Shown one piece after another: positions 1 to 11,725 of a stretch of 64,000 nt of DNA. The translations under genes were made by a program, and so were the position numbers. The DNA comes from Thalassia testudinum (taxonomy: Eukaryota > Streptophyta > Magnoliopsida > Alismatales > Hydrocharitaceae): assembly GCA_037157565.1 (NCBI GenBank), contig JAZHRO010000026.1, positions 30,866,501 to 30,930,500 of the forward strand, written 5' to 3'. Position 1 is the first letter of the stretch, and every line of letters begins with the position of its first letter. The notes beneath the pieces were generated by a model. That model was not told where the DNA came from. It searched no databases and saw only the letters and a program-made list of their open reading frames with translations.

Positions 1-1
1 A

Positions 2-223
2 CTCTTTCCAGGGAAACTAAGATCAAAATGGACTGGACCTTTCAAAATCATGAGAATCTTTGACAATGGAGCCGTTGAGATCACTGAAATTGACAAATCT
101 GAACCTTTCACCATCAATGGACAAAGACTAAAACCTTTCATTGAGCCACATGATCTCAGATTTGTCAATTCCACCATTTCGCTCCTACATTTTGAATTGC
201 CGACTGAGTTTACGCCTAGCTGA
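2..223 (+). pseudogene. 3' end of gypsy (Athila-like) pol: integrase C-terminus of element A
   Basis: An open frame enters from outside the window and ends with TGA at 221-223, giving 73 codons. It contains LFPGKLRSKW, then GAVEI, then INGQRLKPFIEP. These are the conserved C-terminal integrase motifs of Athila-type Ty3/gypsy elements, and they match the 3' end of the pol gene of G1 (FPGKLRSKW and VNGQRLKSFID, minus strand near 11726-12019). The visible part is intact, so it could be the end of a working or broken polyprotein; the rest lies upstream. It is followed by the same polypurine/spacer/LTR arrangement as in G1, which supports its identity. Confidence 0.85.
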
Positions 224-1856
224 AGGCGTTAAACTTAGCAAGACCTATCCTTGTATATAGCTGTTTTCACCTTTCTTACTTCTACCTTTATTTGCATTAG
301 GTGTCTACATTTTCATTTTTAGCATACTTTCATTGACACACATGTCAGGCATTTAACTTCCTAGCCCGACTTTCCACTTTGATCTTATATTAGACTTGAA
401 ATCGTCTGCACAGAGATTTTATCTCTTCATTCCGACTTCCTTCCATTACCCAATCTAGGATAGTGAAAAGCAGAGCATGCATTTGCTTCCACCCTATTTA
501 TTCAATGAAGACATTGCAACATTTAAGCATGGGGGGGTGTAAATGGTGAACCATTCAACTGAAATGCAATTGTAGACACACCTAGAGTTTAGTATTATCA
601 AAAATACCAAAAAAAAAAAATCAAAGCCAAAAATACAAAAAAATGACAAAACACAAAAACTCCAAAAATACAATAAGGGACATGTACTCTATTGTCAAGG
701 GAGGACTCCAAGGAAATTTCTAAGGAGAGAGAAAAAGTTGTAAAAGAAGAAAAATAAGTATTTAACTATGATCTTCTACCTGAAAATAAAAATAGAATAA
801 GTGTTTATGGACATTCAACCTTTGCTGGTTCGACTTGCTGGGCCACTATAGCTTGATTCAAACTTTGGCTTAATACACTTTGAGCTTTGACAAGATAGAC
901 CACAGTCTCTCCTAACTTTAGGACATATTCTTGTACCTTAGTCACCAGTACAGGATTCGCTGGTTTACTTTGACTTAGGAGTCTAAGTAACCTTGGCTTA
1001 CACTACACAATGTCAGGAAAAATCACTTGAACCTAAAATTCAACCCTAGTGTTCATTAGGGAAGGTGGAGTCCTTACCTATGCATGCAAGTAGACTCTTT
1101 GGCCTAACCTTTAGTCTTATGTCTAGGAGAAGCTCTTTCCACAAAAAACTCACCCACCAAATAAGGTGCGCTCTACCAAATAAAGTTGTCGGAAACATAC
1201 TGACAGAAAAAGAAAAAAAAATCAGAAAAGTCCAAAAAGAAAGTTCTTTAGAATAAGTCAAGTATGTTCTCCAAAGTCTGTAAATACAAAAGTTCCACCA
1301 AAAATGTTTTCAGGGTTTAATACAAATACCTTGTTCTTCCACCAAAAATTCTTTGAGCCACAAACACAATAAGAGTTGGGTTTGAGTACTCGTCATTTCT
1401 TGAGAGTCATCCGAAAACATGAGCTAAAGTTAGGACCAACCTGGACTTAAAAAGTGGTGAAACCCCAGGATTGAGTTTTAAAATTCACCTGGTTAGTCTT
1501 GACTTATCACAAAGTATAGCCTTAACCTCATAGCATTCTGAGTCTCTGTAAAACCCCCTGAGTCCTAGAATTCGACTTAAGGTTTAAATATCAAGAGTCC
1601 TTATTAGTTGAGAGATGGTCTATGTCATTTAAGTCTTGAGTTCTGGTGAGTCTTCCTTAGTAATAAGGTTCTCACAATGTCCAAACATAAACACAGTTGG
1701 TTTATCAGAAAAATCTTTCAGCTTAAAGATCATCTTCAAACACTTAAAACTTTGAGAAAAATGAAAACAAGAAAAGATATCTCTTCACACTTACCTTGTT
1801 GATACTTAAATTGCTCTGCACTTCAATGAATTGTTTGCTAAGGGACTAGCAAAACC
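224..1856 (+). other. Non-coding 3' spacer of element A
   Basis: Between the pol stop and the LTR lie about 1.6 kb with no credible gene; the short ORFs near 1046-1261 look like chance. A first purine-rich motif sits at 524-540, so about 1.3 kb of spacer separates it from the LTR-proximal motif. In some Athila elements an env-like ORF occupies this position; none is visible here. The equivalent spacers of G1 and N1 are similar in length. Confidence 0.6.
524..540 (+). promoter_or_regulatory. Distal polypurine-tract-like motif of element A
   Basis: The sequence TTAAGCATGGGGGGGTGT follows a GAAGACATTGC block. Nearly the same context (GAGGACATTGCC then TTAGGCATGGGGGGG) occurs in G1 on the minus strand at 11470-11486, and a similar one occurs in N1 at 41626-41641. 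The repeated, position-specific conservation suggests a function such as a second plus-strand priming site, but that role is inferred. Confidence 0.55.
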
Positions 1857-1870
1857 TAAGCATGGGGGTA
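1857..1870 (+). promoter_or_regulatory. 3' polypurine tract of element A
   Basis: The sequence AAGCATGGGGGTA lies directly before the LTR start TGATGAG at 1871. This is the expected place for the primer of plus-strand DNA synthesis. G1 has the same motif (reverse complement at 10228-10243) directly before its LTR start TGATGAG. Confidence 0.8.
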
Positions 1871-4800
1871 TGATGAGTGGCTACTCATCATAGCTAAAAA
1901 GCTAAAGTTAAGCTAGAAATTGGGTTAAACAATATCAAATTAACAAATAAAAAGAGTTAAGTGTGGAAATCAAAGAAAAGGACCTAAAACCTTAATTCTG
2001 TATTAAAATTGGATAATTAGGTCATAAAATGAGATATTCTTAAGATAAAGGTCAGATGGTGATCCAAGTGTTAATTGAACACACAAACAAGTTTAAAAGT
2101 CCAAATCAAAAGTACAATTAATTTCTCAAATGTTTAATTGAGCACATATAAAAACTTGAAGACATTTGGACATCATTAAGGCCTTGAAACATAGAGTTGA
2201 CCTTTAGGTCCTTTATGCATCACATTTTCTTCTTTAGAAAACTTTCTCGGACCTATTTGTAACCCGTAGGGACCTCTTTGAAAGCCTTTAGGGTCTGTTC
2301 GGTTATTATTTCCCACCACTTATGGACCTACCCATAATTTTTCTACCCCTTCGTAAGGGGCCTCTCCCTGCAATTTGCCTGAAAGATCCTACCACCTGCT
2401 GCCCCCGCGCACACACTGTAGCGAGCGAAGAACACGGTGAATCTCGGCCGTCCAATCTCCCTTGATTATGATCTACGACCTGATCTGAATCGACGCTTCA
2501 CGTGAAGCGGCACGTGTGCTCACCCAACTCCCCAGATCCCATCCTACGGTCAGATTTCAATTTGGCAGCCCGCGCACTCCTCTCCTCTCATCCTTGCCAC
2601 CGGTTCCATCGACGATTATCTTCACCCACACGGTGATCTGAGCCACTGAGATTGCTACTTAAGCACCTTAGTGGTCGTGCGCGCAAAGGATTGCTCTCTC
2701 CTACCTTCTTAGCGATCGTTCTTCCACTCCAGCTACCCCTCTCCACCAAATCCCTGATTTCACAGCCACCAGCTGTGAAATCCTCGACTTCTCTCTGACC
2801 CTCCTCGTCGCTAAGGACCTCATAGCACCTGAGGACGACCATGAAGCTTCACTAGAAGGCTTTTCCCTCCGCTGGAGCTCACCTCCCTCCCTTCTTCCTC
2901 CTTAGCCACCAGCTAAGGACCCATAGGTCCCATTCTTCCTATTAAGATAGTTTTATTGCTTTGTAGTTTAGCTGTAGCAGTAGTTAAGTAGATTAGCAGT
3001 AGAATTAGAGTAAATTTTAGTGGTTAATTTGCTGTTCTATTAGTTAAGCAGTAGGAGAAGAATTAGAGTAAATTCCCCCCCCCCCCCTCACCTCCTCTGA
3101 TCATTCCAGATCAGAGGGGACGGTTTCACACAGTCACTGATCATGAATTTTCTCCCTCTTCATGTTTTCCATATCGCTTCTGATTCCCACGCTTTATTTC
3201 TCACAATTCACCCACTCATTAGACCTAATTTTAGATTTGATCGTTTTCTAATCTCAGATTTGAAATTAGCATCAAAGATCATATTAGGGGCTCCTCACTC
3301 ATTTCATTTTGCTCACAAAAGCCCTTGATCTGAGCTTAAAAGAGAACTGGTTTGCTGGATTGGTTGAATTTGGATTGTAATGAATTTTAATCATTTAAGC
3401 TTTGAACGTTTGATCTAGCAGACTGAGGATTTTGATTGTGATTCACTGATTGGCAACGAATCTGAGGTGATTTTGAAGTCAAAATTCACCTTAGAAGAGC
3501 CATGATCTGATCTGGATTTTCGTGAGGTTTTAAATGTCTTGAATGCATGGTTGAGCCAATGAGAATCACTTAGTTGATTTGAGACTCTACCTTGCATCTT
3601 CAAGTTGATTTTGAGGAGTAAATCTGATTTACTAACCTAAGGAATTCTCCATATTCCTTAAGGTCCCAGAGTTCTAGGATTGGAGTGTATGATTTAATTT
3701 GACTGATTTAATTCTTTCTACATGCTGTCTACAGCATTAGAAAGAGTTAGATCAGCTTCTCTTTTAACTCTGATTTGATCAGATGCTACTGACAAGGGAT
3801 CTTGGTCTTGATTTGTATTCTCGAGTGATTTTTATATGAATTGAAACCCTTGTCAGATTGTGTCGAGGGAATTTCTGATTTATGTTTTATGTGTTTAAAT
3901 CCCAGACTTATAGCAAACTTCTGCAGAAGTAGCTACATTCCCCTCCTTAATTCCAGCCAAGTGCTCCCTGGATTAACCCTTTTGAATCCCTGACCAGTGT
4001 TACGACCTGATTCCTGAATCCCTACGAGACACGAGAATCGGACCGACTCGACTGATCCCAAGACCCAGTCGTACAACGAGAAAGTAACCAAAAGAGCAGT
4101 AAAATAAACCACATTCACCATGTCTATAATTAGCAGTAACAAAATACAGCAGTAAAGAAAAGAACTACTACAGTATACACAACCACAACAGTAGAGAAAT
4201 AAACAGATACATAAACATGATGCTTACAATAAAAGAGTACAGTGGTAACAGAAAAATACTCACTACACAAAAGAAACGGTACAGTAGGTACTACACAAGT
4301 AAGACTACTAGGCTCTACTAGGCCCATCTCCCTCTGCAGCCACCGACTCTGGCTGCTCAACACCTGGTCCTGAAAAGGTGACAAAGGTGACACGTTTGCT
4401 GAGTAGAGTGTCAACCAAAAGCTAAGAAAAATAGTAAGCTGGACAGTAGCTGTTATACTTTTAATCTCTTTCTTTATTTTTCCATTTACTCATTATTGAA
4501 TTATTCCTCAGATCTTTCTCTTGATCTCGAATGTTCCTCGTGAGAACGATCTTGATTGCAGTCTTTTCCGAAAAGTAGAAGTAACACGTGGTGCTCTCCT
4601 GGCCGAGAGAGTCCCCCATGGTGGTCCTACCCTCAGTCAACCACCCTAAGGTCGCTGACAGACATAGCGGTGACTACGGCACGCACGATAAACGCACGGG
4701 TAGCTACCTCGCATTGGCACGCGGTCAGTCGTTTCCGTTAACGGGTGCGTCCCAAAGCACAGCACAGAACCAGTATAGGGCAGAGCCCTCTCAGTAATTG

Positions 4801-5371
4801 GGGTCCAGCCCCTCCACAGTAACCAAACAGGGGTCTTGCTCCTTCACTGTCCGCGCACCCTCGCCTGACTACCCTGGTTTGCCCAGTGGGCCTAACAAGA
4901 TAGTGTAGGAGGGCTAGCAGAACCCCGAGGCCCGTGAGGTGGCTAGTGCTCTCCCTATACTAGTAGCTCTCCTCAGTACTGTGTACGCGAGGGCCAAAAG
5001 TCGATACAAAGTGGCCAGACCTAACCCCGAGTCCCTGGGGCAGCTAGCTCCGCTCTGCACTAAAGAGGGGGACAGTCGCTCTCCTTGGTACTCCGTACTC
5101 AAGGGCCAGCTCACTTCCCCAATTCTATTCCATTCACCTCTCAGGAGCTCTACTCTTAATTCCCCGTAGGGTTCATGCTCATATTTCTTTCACTAAGCCA
5201 ATTTAGGTTTCATCATTTCAGCTTTATATTCATATAGCCCATGTTCTCAACAGTTAATAGCCATTCATAACAAGCAACTGTTATCCAATTACCGGCAATT
5301 ATCATTTTCTCTTTCTACTTTTCCAAGACTGCAATTTATATATTCACGACATTCGTTTTGGTGTATCTGTT

Positions 5372-5540
5372 CCTAGGATCTATCATTCAATCTAGTTTTC
5401 CAGTCCTAGGATTCATGTCATACCCTAGGATCTATCGTTCAATCTAGTTTTCCAATCCTAGGATTCAAGCCATACCCTAGGATCTATCGTTCAATCTATT
5501 CTTCCAATCCTAGGGTTCATGCCACACCTTAGAATCTATT
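5372..5540. repeat. 52-bp tandem repeat, about three copies, inside S1
   Basis: CCTAGGATCTATC recurs at 5372, 5424 and 5476, with a degenerate fourth start near 5528, giving a regular 52-bp period. S2 shows only one related block near 50570-50610, so the array expanded in this copy or lineage. Confidence 0.8.
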
Positions 5541-5829
5541 AATTATCTCACAAGTGCATAAATGTTGGTAAATAATTAAAGTGAGCCACTCCACCCGCAA
5601 AATCGGGAGTACTAGGGGCGTGATCGGCAAGTCCGCACGCCTCCGTAACCCCTAGAGCCGCAACGGAACGGGGTCCTAACATAAGGATCAACACAAGGAA
5701 CTACTCAGAATGTGACGCATCTGTAAACAGGTAGAGGAACTAAATCTGAGAAGAACGAAACTTGAAACGTGGAAAACGGACTTCGAACGGACCCTAAACG
5801 GGTCAAAAACGATAAGTCTGCCCAAAATC

Positions 5830-6224
5830 AGACGTCTGAAACATCTTCCAGACGTCTTAAATGATGGCTCATGTCATACCTTGATCCTGCGCGGTCCTTC
5901 AGACGTCCAGAATCCCACTGAACCGTCTGGACTTAGTTTCCAGACGTCCGACTGTCACTCCGGACGTCTGGAGACCCTCTCCGTCATCTGGTGCTGTGCC
6001 CAGACGTCCGATCTGTGTGGGAGGACGTGCCCTTGCGCCTTCCCGAATGAGACCTACACACATACGCGACCGTCCTCAACACGAAATGAGGCAGAACCCT
6101 TCAGCGGAACGGTTGCATGGCCGTACACGCGAAAGAAGAAGGGAAGGAAAATATTGTACCTTTCAGACGTTTGGACCTTCCTCCAGACGTCTCCTGCGTC
6201 GTCTGGACGTAGGTCCAGACGTCT
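5830..6224. repeat. Array of AGACGTCT-type palindromes in S1
   Basis: Roughly a dozen copies or one-step variants of AGACGTCT / GGACGTCTGG are scattered over this interval, with two more near 6649 and 6668. Each exact copy is an 8-bp palindrome with an ACGT core, the core bound by plant bZIP factors (known). Comparable arrays occur in copia LTRs and other repeats of this window. Confidence 0.75.
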
Positions 6225-7392
6225 AATTCTGGGAAAATTTTCCAGAATCAGAACCTCCTCGCCCTTCGCCTGCTGTGCACGACCGTGCCGTGCTTGCCTG
6301 CTGCCTGAGCTGTAGCAGCACCTCCCCAGCGCTACGCTCCCGCTGCGCGCCCGTCGGCCGGCCCTGGCTGCTCCGGCGAGCTCGCACCCTCGCACTCTAA
6401 CCCTTCTCCCTCTCGCTGCAACTCCTCCTCCCTGCACACCCACGGCAGCAGCTGCTGCCCTCGCCCTCTCACTCTCACGCTAACAGGAAGAAGGAGAAGA
6501 AGACAGTGGAGTGAGGGTGAGGGAGAGGAGAGGGGGAGTATTTGAAGGAGCCGTGGGGAGAGAGAAAGAAAGAAGGTTGCGCCTGCAGGAAGGAAAGAGA
6601 AGAAAGGAGGGCGGCACGCGAACCCGTACACCAAAAAAATTAATTTCCAGACATTTGGACCAACTCCCAGACGTCTTAAATGGTGTTTGATGCCGGGGTC
6701 ATAACAACCAGGCTGTCCGTAATCTGATCTGGGATATAAAGGGTTAAATCAGGAGGTACATGTTGGAATTAACCCCTTTTCCCTGCTGCAAACCTGTTCC
6801 TCTTTAAATGAGTTAACTGCAGCAGCAGTTAAGACGTCTGAAGAAAGATTTGGTTTGATGAATGGGTCAAAGTTAGCAGCTTCTACTGGTATCTACTACT
6901 GCAAATGTTAGCTTCTTTCTGCTATGTTAGCAGAAGTCCTATGTCTAAATAAACCTTGTGGACAATAGCTTAGGTTTAATTCTGTTAAAATAGTTGACTG
7001 ATGTACAATGTTATGTTAACTTGTATATAAGCTTTTATGTATTGTAATTGCTTTCAATATCCTTTGAATGCTTGTAATGAATTTTTTTTTAATCCTTTGT
7101 CAGCTAACTATTAAGTCCAACTGTCCACTAAGTGAAATTAATTGAAATCTATCTTGATTTGCATGCTTAAATGCAAGTATCTTTTCCATAGCTCATACTT
7201 GATAACGGCGTTGTGACTAGGTTTTGTTGTTTTGTTATAGAAATTACGTTGTAGTACAGATAGTCATTGCCATTATTACAATTTTTACTCGGAAATGAAA
7301 GTTCTCCCGAGGTCGAACTCAGGGAGCAAGTTGTATTCTAGAGGTACGAAGTTTCTATTACAAAAAAAATAAAGAGAGAGAGATTTGTCTTG

Positions 7393-7760
7393 TTGCCTTC
7401 TTCTTCTTCTCTTCTTTCTCGTCTGTCTTCTTTTCTCTTCTCTTTGAGTCTTCAGTTTTCTTCCTTCTTCTTATTCTTGCTCTGTTCTTCTCTTCTTGTT
7501 TTCAACTTGCCTTCTCTTCTATTCTTCTTCTTCTTCTCTTTCTTTTTCTTCTCGTTCTTTCTGTCCGTCTCTTTCTTTTTCTTCTCCCTTGCGGTCCTGT
7601 TCTTCTTTTCTTCTCCTTCTTCTTTGCCTTCAGAGCATCGTCTGATTTTTCAATCAGACGACTTAAGTAGCTACTGCTACAGTGCGTCTTTTCTTGTTCT
7701 TTCCTCCGTGGCTTTCTTCTTCTTCTTCTTCTTCTTCTCGCAGTCCTTCTTCTTCCTGCC
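7393..7760. repeat. Pyrimidine-rich CTT/CTTT tract in the LTR of G1
   Basis: Long stretches of CTTCTTCTT and CTTTTTCTT occur here, including an uninterrupted (CTT)n near 7709-7735. The partner LTR carries the same tract at about 18540-18920 with a shorter CTT run, showing slippage since insertion. On the transcribed (minus) strand this is a purine-rich region near the 3' end of the LTR. Confidence 0.8.
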
Positions 7761-8460
7761 TTCTCTTCTTCTTCACCTGTGCCTGCACACTCAAAGTTCG
7801 ATCCGAGGGCAAAACCTACTCTACCCTCACCCGCGTCTCTCTCTCTCAGAATCCACTCATAGGATAGCTCTCCCAGAGCTGCCGGGTAGTCGGGTACGCG
7901 GGTCGCGCCCGGGTCCAGGCCCACCGGCGTGCGGTGGTGGGCGAGGAGTGTAGGACGGGTAAACGGGTCGGGCCAGGTCCGCGGGGCGTGGTCGCGGACG
8001 AGGCCGTCTCGAGCGGGTGAGAGGGACCTCACCCCGTGCTCAGGAGGCAAAGAGCCTAAGGCACTTTTTGCCTTTATGTGGGTATGGACCTCTCAAAAGT
8101 TCCGAGGTGGGACTAAATGTCCCACCCCAATTGGGCACCCGCCGCTGAGGGAGCTGCAGGCAGATGCAGCACCTGCGGGGCTTTCTCCCCAACTGCACAG
8201 GCCTGGGCGACTGCGTGGCTGCGAACCGCGTGTCCTGGCGAGTCGAACCTGGGCGAAGCGCGCCTGCAGCTGCAGGTGAGAAAGAGCTTCACCGGCTCAG
8301 CAATGGCGACGGAGGGCGAGCAACCTATCCACAGAAGAACGGCCTCTTGGCCTAATCAGACAAGCGGAGAACCTTCGCCGTGGCACGGCGAAGGCGGTGT
8401 GGGGTCTGGCAAGCCGTGGGGCGGAGCGTAGGGGCTGCCCTAGGTCAAACTGTAGCGCGG

Positions 8461-9022
8461 GAAATGGGCTTGTTCGGGGGGTCTGCAGGTGGCGAGTGGC
8501 GGGAAATGGTAGGGCGGAAGTTGATCAGGGTGAGGAGGCGGAGGTTCTGTGAGGGTTGGCGAGTCGTGTGGGGTGGTGGAATGACGGGAGCGAGTCGCCG
8601 GAGTTTGGCCGGAGATGGGGAAGGTGAGGGCGATTAGGCGCGGTCGAGGGGTGGTTATGCAAATTACAGTAAGGAAAAAAAAGAGGGGAGGAAGAGGAAA
8701 GATTGTACCTACTCGGAGGGATGAGGGGGGGGCGGAGCAAGGAAATGGGTTTGTTCGGGGGGTCTGCAGGTGGCGAGTGGCGGGAAATGGTAGGGCGGAA
8801 GTTGATCAGGGTGAGGAGGCGGAGGTTCTGTGAGGGTTGGCGAGTCGTGTGGGGTGGTGGAATGACGGGAGCGAGTCGCCGGAGTTTGGCCGGAGATGGG
8901 GAAGGTGAGGGCGACTAGGCGCAGTCGAGGGGTGGTTATGCAAATTACAGTAAGGAAAAGAAAGAGGGGAGGAAGAGGAAAGATTGTACCTACTCGGAGG
9001 GACGAGGGGGGGCCGGAGCAAG
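8461..9022. repeat. 281-bp tandem duplication in the 3' LTR only
   Basis: GAAATGGG...GGAGCAAG is present as 8461-8741 and again as 8742-9022. The other LTR has a single copy beginning near 19606. The duplication therefore arose after, or during, the insertion of G1. The two units differ at only a few positions. Confidence 0.9.
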
Positions 9023-9290
9023 GCGACAGTCGCATCGACTGTCGCCGGAGAAGAAGGTGCCCAGAGTGAGAGTGGGCGGCGGCGAGGAGATAGCGAGAGA
9101 GCGCGCGCTGGGTACGGCGCGACGCGGGAAGAGGAGGTGAAGGCAGCCCTGCTGCTGGTAGTGCGGCAGAGAGACGAGGAGGAGGAGGAACCGCCGGAGC
9201 AAGGGGGCCTCTGTCGGAGTGGGAAGAGAGGAAAGGGGGGGGATTTCTCCGTCAGAACCGAGCTGCCGAGAGCGACAGAGCGTCGGGGGT

Positions 9291-9297
9291 TTTTATA
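9291..9297 (-). promoter_or_regulatory. TATA box of the G1 3' LTR
   Basis: TATAAAA on the minus strand (TTTTATA on +), in the context CTCTATAAAAACCCCC, about 930 bp inside the U3 end. The same box is at 20152-20158 in the other LTR. It would direct minus-strand transcription, consistent with the element's orientation. Confidence 0.6.
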
Positions 9298-10227
9298 GAG
9301 GCAGAAACAGAGAGGAGGGCGGAGGGAGACGACGTGCCTCCCTCGCCGGAGGACACCGGAGATGGAGACCCATACCGTCCGTGCGTTCGCACGGGCGGTA
9401 TGGGCGATTGCAGCGATCAGGGGGGGTGTTCCTGCGACGGCTGACGTCGTAGGGAACCCCTGGTTGACTTAGCAGGGGGTCCCCGTCACCCTACGCGGCG
9501 CCATGCCTCGCGCAAGGTCGCCGGAGCATGGCGCTGCTCAGGGTTTTGCAGGGAGGACCCAAATGCAAAGAACGAATAAGAGTTAGGGGCCAAAATGCGA
9601 GGGTTTCAAAAGTTGAGGGTCAAAAAGTAATGAATGAGGACCAAAATGCAAAGTCGGTCAAGAAGGTCTCTTCTTAGGCTCAAGTTTTTATGCATGAATA
9701 AATGGGGCCTAAGGATTCTAATGGTGAATTTTATTTCTAGATCAGACCTTGTTTGACCGATCAATTTACGTAAAAACCCAAATTAAGTCATTAATTGGGC
9801 ATGGTTCTCAATGTAGGTCAAAATGGGTTCCTAAGGCTAAATTGAAGGTTCTAAACCCTAGAGATTATTTTTCTACGAATTGTAGAGGGTTTAGTCAATT
9901 TTTTTCTTTGCCTCGAACCTCTTGAATTGAGGTGGATTTGTTTTAGGGTTATAGATTGTCATTTAATTCCTTGGAGTTGCTGTAGCCCTTATCAGATCAG
10001 ATCATCCCACTTCCCTTCTTATTAGGTTTGTTTGACCTGTGTTTGGACCCTGAATTACCCTGCTTGCAGATTGTGCTGGTAAAATTGCATTTTTACCCCT
10101 TAGTTTCTGTTTTCTTCTTAAACTCAGAATTCTCTGAGTTAAGCCTTTCCTTGAGTTATGTAGGAGCTTTTATCCTTTGTATTAGGTCAAAATGAGCTAG
10201 TTATGGCTCATGATGAGGTTCTCATCA

Positions 10228-10243
10228 TACCCCCATGCCTAGC
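10228..10243 (-). promoter_or_regulatory. 3' polypurine tract of G1
   Basis: The minus strand reads GCTAGGCATGGGGGTA directly before LTR start TGATGAG. It matches element A at 1857-1870 and marks the 3' LTR border. Confidence 0.85.
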
Positions 10244-11469
10244 TTTTGCTAGTCCCTTAGTAAAAAACTTAAGGTTTCAACCTTTGTTCTAGACCATGGA
10301 GTTCTTAATAGCTTTAAATAAGTGCTTTTTCCTTTGAACTCAGATTAGGTTAGAATGCTGACCATAGGCCTAAAAGGTACTCTAGTACCAATCAAGATCC
10401 AGATCTGTCTAGCCTCAGCCTCAGTCCTTAGCAAAGGTTTTTAAGGCCTACAAGAACTAACTTAAGGTCTATTGGACTTTGTGGTTAAAGCACTCGTGCT
10501 TGGAATGATTTTAGCCCTGGCTCAGTTCGCAGTGCGTTTTGTAAGAGAGAGAGGTAGAAAATTTTTCTATTTTGGAGAGTTTTCTCTCTCTTTTTCTTTT
10601 TAATTCTAGCTTAGGATTGGCTTTTCAACACGGTCTGTATCAGATTCCTTGCCCCCATCATCAATCCTCAAGGGTTCCTGGCAATCGATGCTTCGAGATA
10701 GCACCGCCCATGGCAACCCCCGAAACCCTGGCTATTGAGATTTCCAGATAATCCCATCCATGGTGTTCCGTGGCCGAGTCCAGACCCTGGCAATTGACAC
10801 TTCGTGATAATGCTATCCATGGAATCTGAACCAGCAGAGTGCTTACATGCCCCCAGTAGGATATGTAAATATCCTAAGAGACAAGCGCCGAGGAGATGAT
10901 ATTTTGTTACGCATCTTCGAGGGGATTTCCCGCCTCTCCGCACTGGGAACTCGTCTAAATCAACTTGTGTTGATCAGTCGCTCCTACTCTAGGTGTACTT
11001 TTCAGAATTTTTACGCTTACTGAACCAGGCTGTGTGTGAGGTTAGGGTGCTTAGGTTACTGAGTCCCGTAAACCAAAAGTTAGCTAACGAGGCCAAATAC
11101 TTCCTAAGCCTTAGACCTAATATTTCAGCTTTTCATTTTCCTCAACCTCTTGAGGAGTGTCCAGATCTTAATGGGTACTAAGAGTCTATCCAAGAATGCC
11201 TAAGGTTTGCATTCTTACTAATCCCTTTGTGCACTTTTCAGTTCTTTTCTTGAATAAGGTCTAGAATTTAGGTTAATTCCTTAGTTTCTTACTAATGACT
11301 ACTTTTTTCTCATAATTTTGTGCTCCTTTTTCATTTTGTTTCTTTTTCTCCTCTCACAAAATTTCCTTCTCCTTTTATTCTCTTTCGAAAATTTTTTTTA
11401 ATTTTTATGGTGTTTTTGGCATATGTAAATTTTTTGTTTGAAACCTTTTCTTACAAGTTTTGCACTATC
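10244..11469 (-). other. 3' spacer of G1 between two polypurine motifs
   Basis: About 1.2 kb without a credible gene; the 91-aa ORF at 10668-10943 is not conserved in element A. Within it is a degenerate tandem repeat with CCTGG(C/A)(T/A)AT...CCATGG units starting at 10677, 10727 and 10786. Confidence 0.55.
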
Positions 11470-11486
11470 ATACCCCCCCATGCCTA
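11470..11486 (-). promoter_or_regulatory. Distal polypurine-tract-like motif of G1
   Basis: The minus strand reads TTAGGCATGGGGGGGTA, preceded by GAGGACATTGCCAA. Element A has the corresponding context at 511-540. It lies about 240 bp after the pol stop, as in element A (about 300 bp). Confidence 0.55.
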
Positions 11487-11725
11487 AGATTGGCAATGTC
11501 CTCATTGTAACCTAGGGGGTTTTTATTCAACTTAGTTCATTCCTTAAGACAGAATGCGGATGATTTCTAATCCCAGATGCAAGCATCTGAGGTGGGGTCG
11601 GCTGTCTACAAGGGTGAACCTTAAGTGCAAAAAGGTGTCAGAAAAAGGTTTTGGATTTTTAGGAAAAAGACGGGTTGCCTCCCATTAAGCGCTGAGTTTT
11701 ACGCCATCGGCTGGGCGCAATAAGC

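Larger units (their letters stand above)
3998..6706 (-). mobile_element. Solo LTR S1 (2709 bp), TSD ACCAG
   Basis: The termini are TGTTACGACC and GGTCATAACA, an inverted pair. They are flanked by the 5-bp direct repeat ACCAG at 3993-3997 and 6707-6711, so the ends are firm. No internal region is present, so this is a solo LTR left by recombination. A homologous copy in the opposite orientation is at 49310-52128 (S2). The minus orientation is inferred from S2, whose + strand shows a TATA-like TTATTTAA at about 49527. The ORFs within (for example 4556-4797 and 5881-6443) are not conserved in S2 and are not called as genes. Confidence 0.88.
7200..10227 (-). repeat. 3' LTR of G1 (3028 bp)
   Basis: It runs from TGATAACGGCG to GTTCTCATCA on the + strand. 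It is longer than its partner because it carries a 281-bp tandem duplication (8461-9022). It also contains a CTT-rich tract (about 7393-7760), a GC-rich middle and a minus-strand TATA box at 9291-9297. Many apparent ORFs here, including arginine-rich and proline-rich ones, come from composition bias and are not genes. Confidence 0.92.

Noticed and set aside
3073..3120. C-run with CCTCTGATC/GATCAGAGG hairpin
   Set aside because: A short 9-bp stem in the element A LTR; likely chance, with no T-run or other signal to make it a terminator.
5881..6634. ORFs of 144, 129 and 100 codons
   Set aside because: Inside solo LTR S1, overlapping on opposite strands, not preserved in S2.
7390..8050. Long ORFs on both strands (Ser/Phe-rich, Arg-rich) in the G1 LTR, repeated at 18541-19195
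   Set aside because: They arise from the CTT-rich tract and GC-rich U5/R sequence of the LTR, overlap on opposite strands and have no domain.
8380..9298. Overlapping Gly/Arg- and Pro-rich ORFs, also at 19461-20447
   Set aside because: Composition artefacts of the LTR; both strands are open, and one set is simply doubled by the 281-bp duplication.
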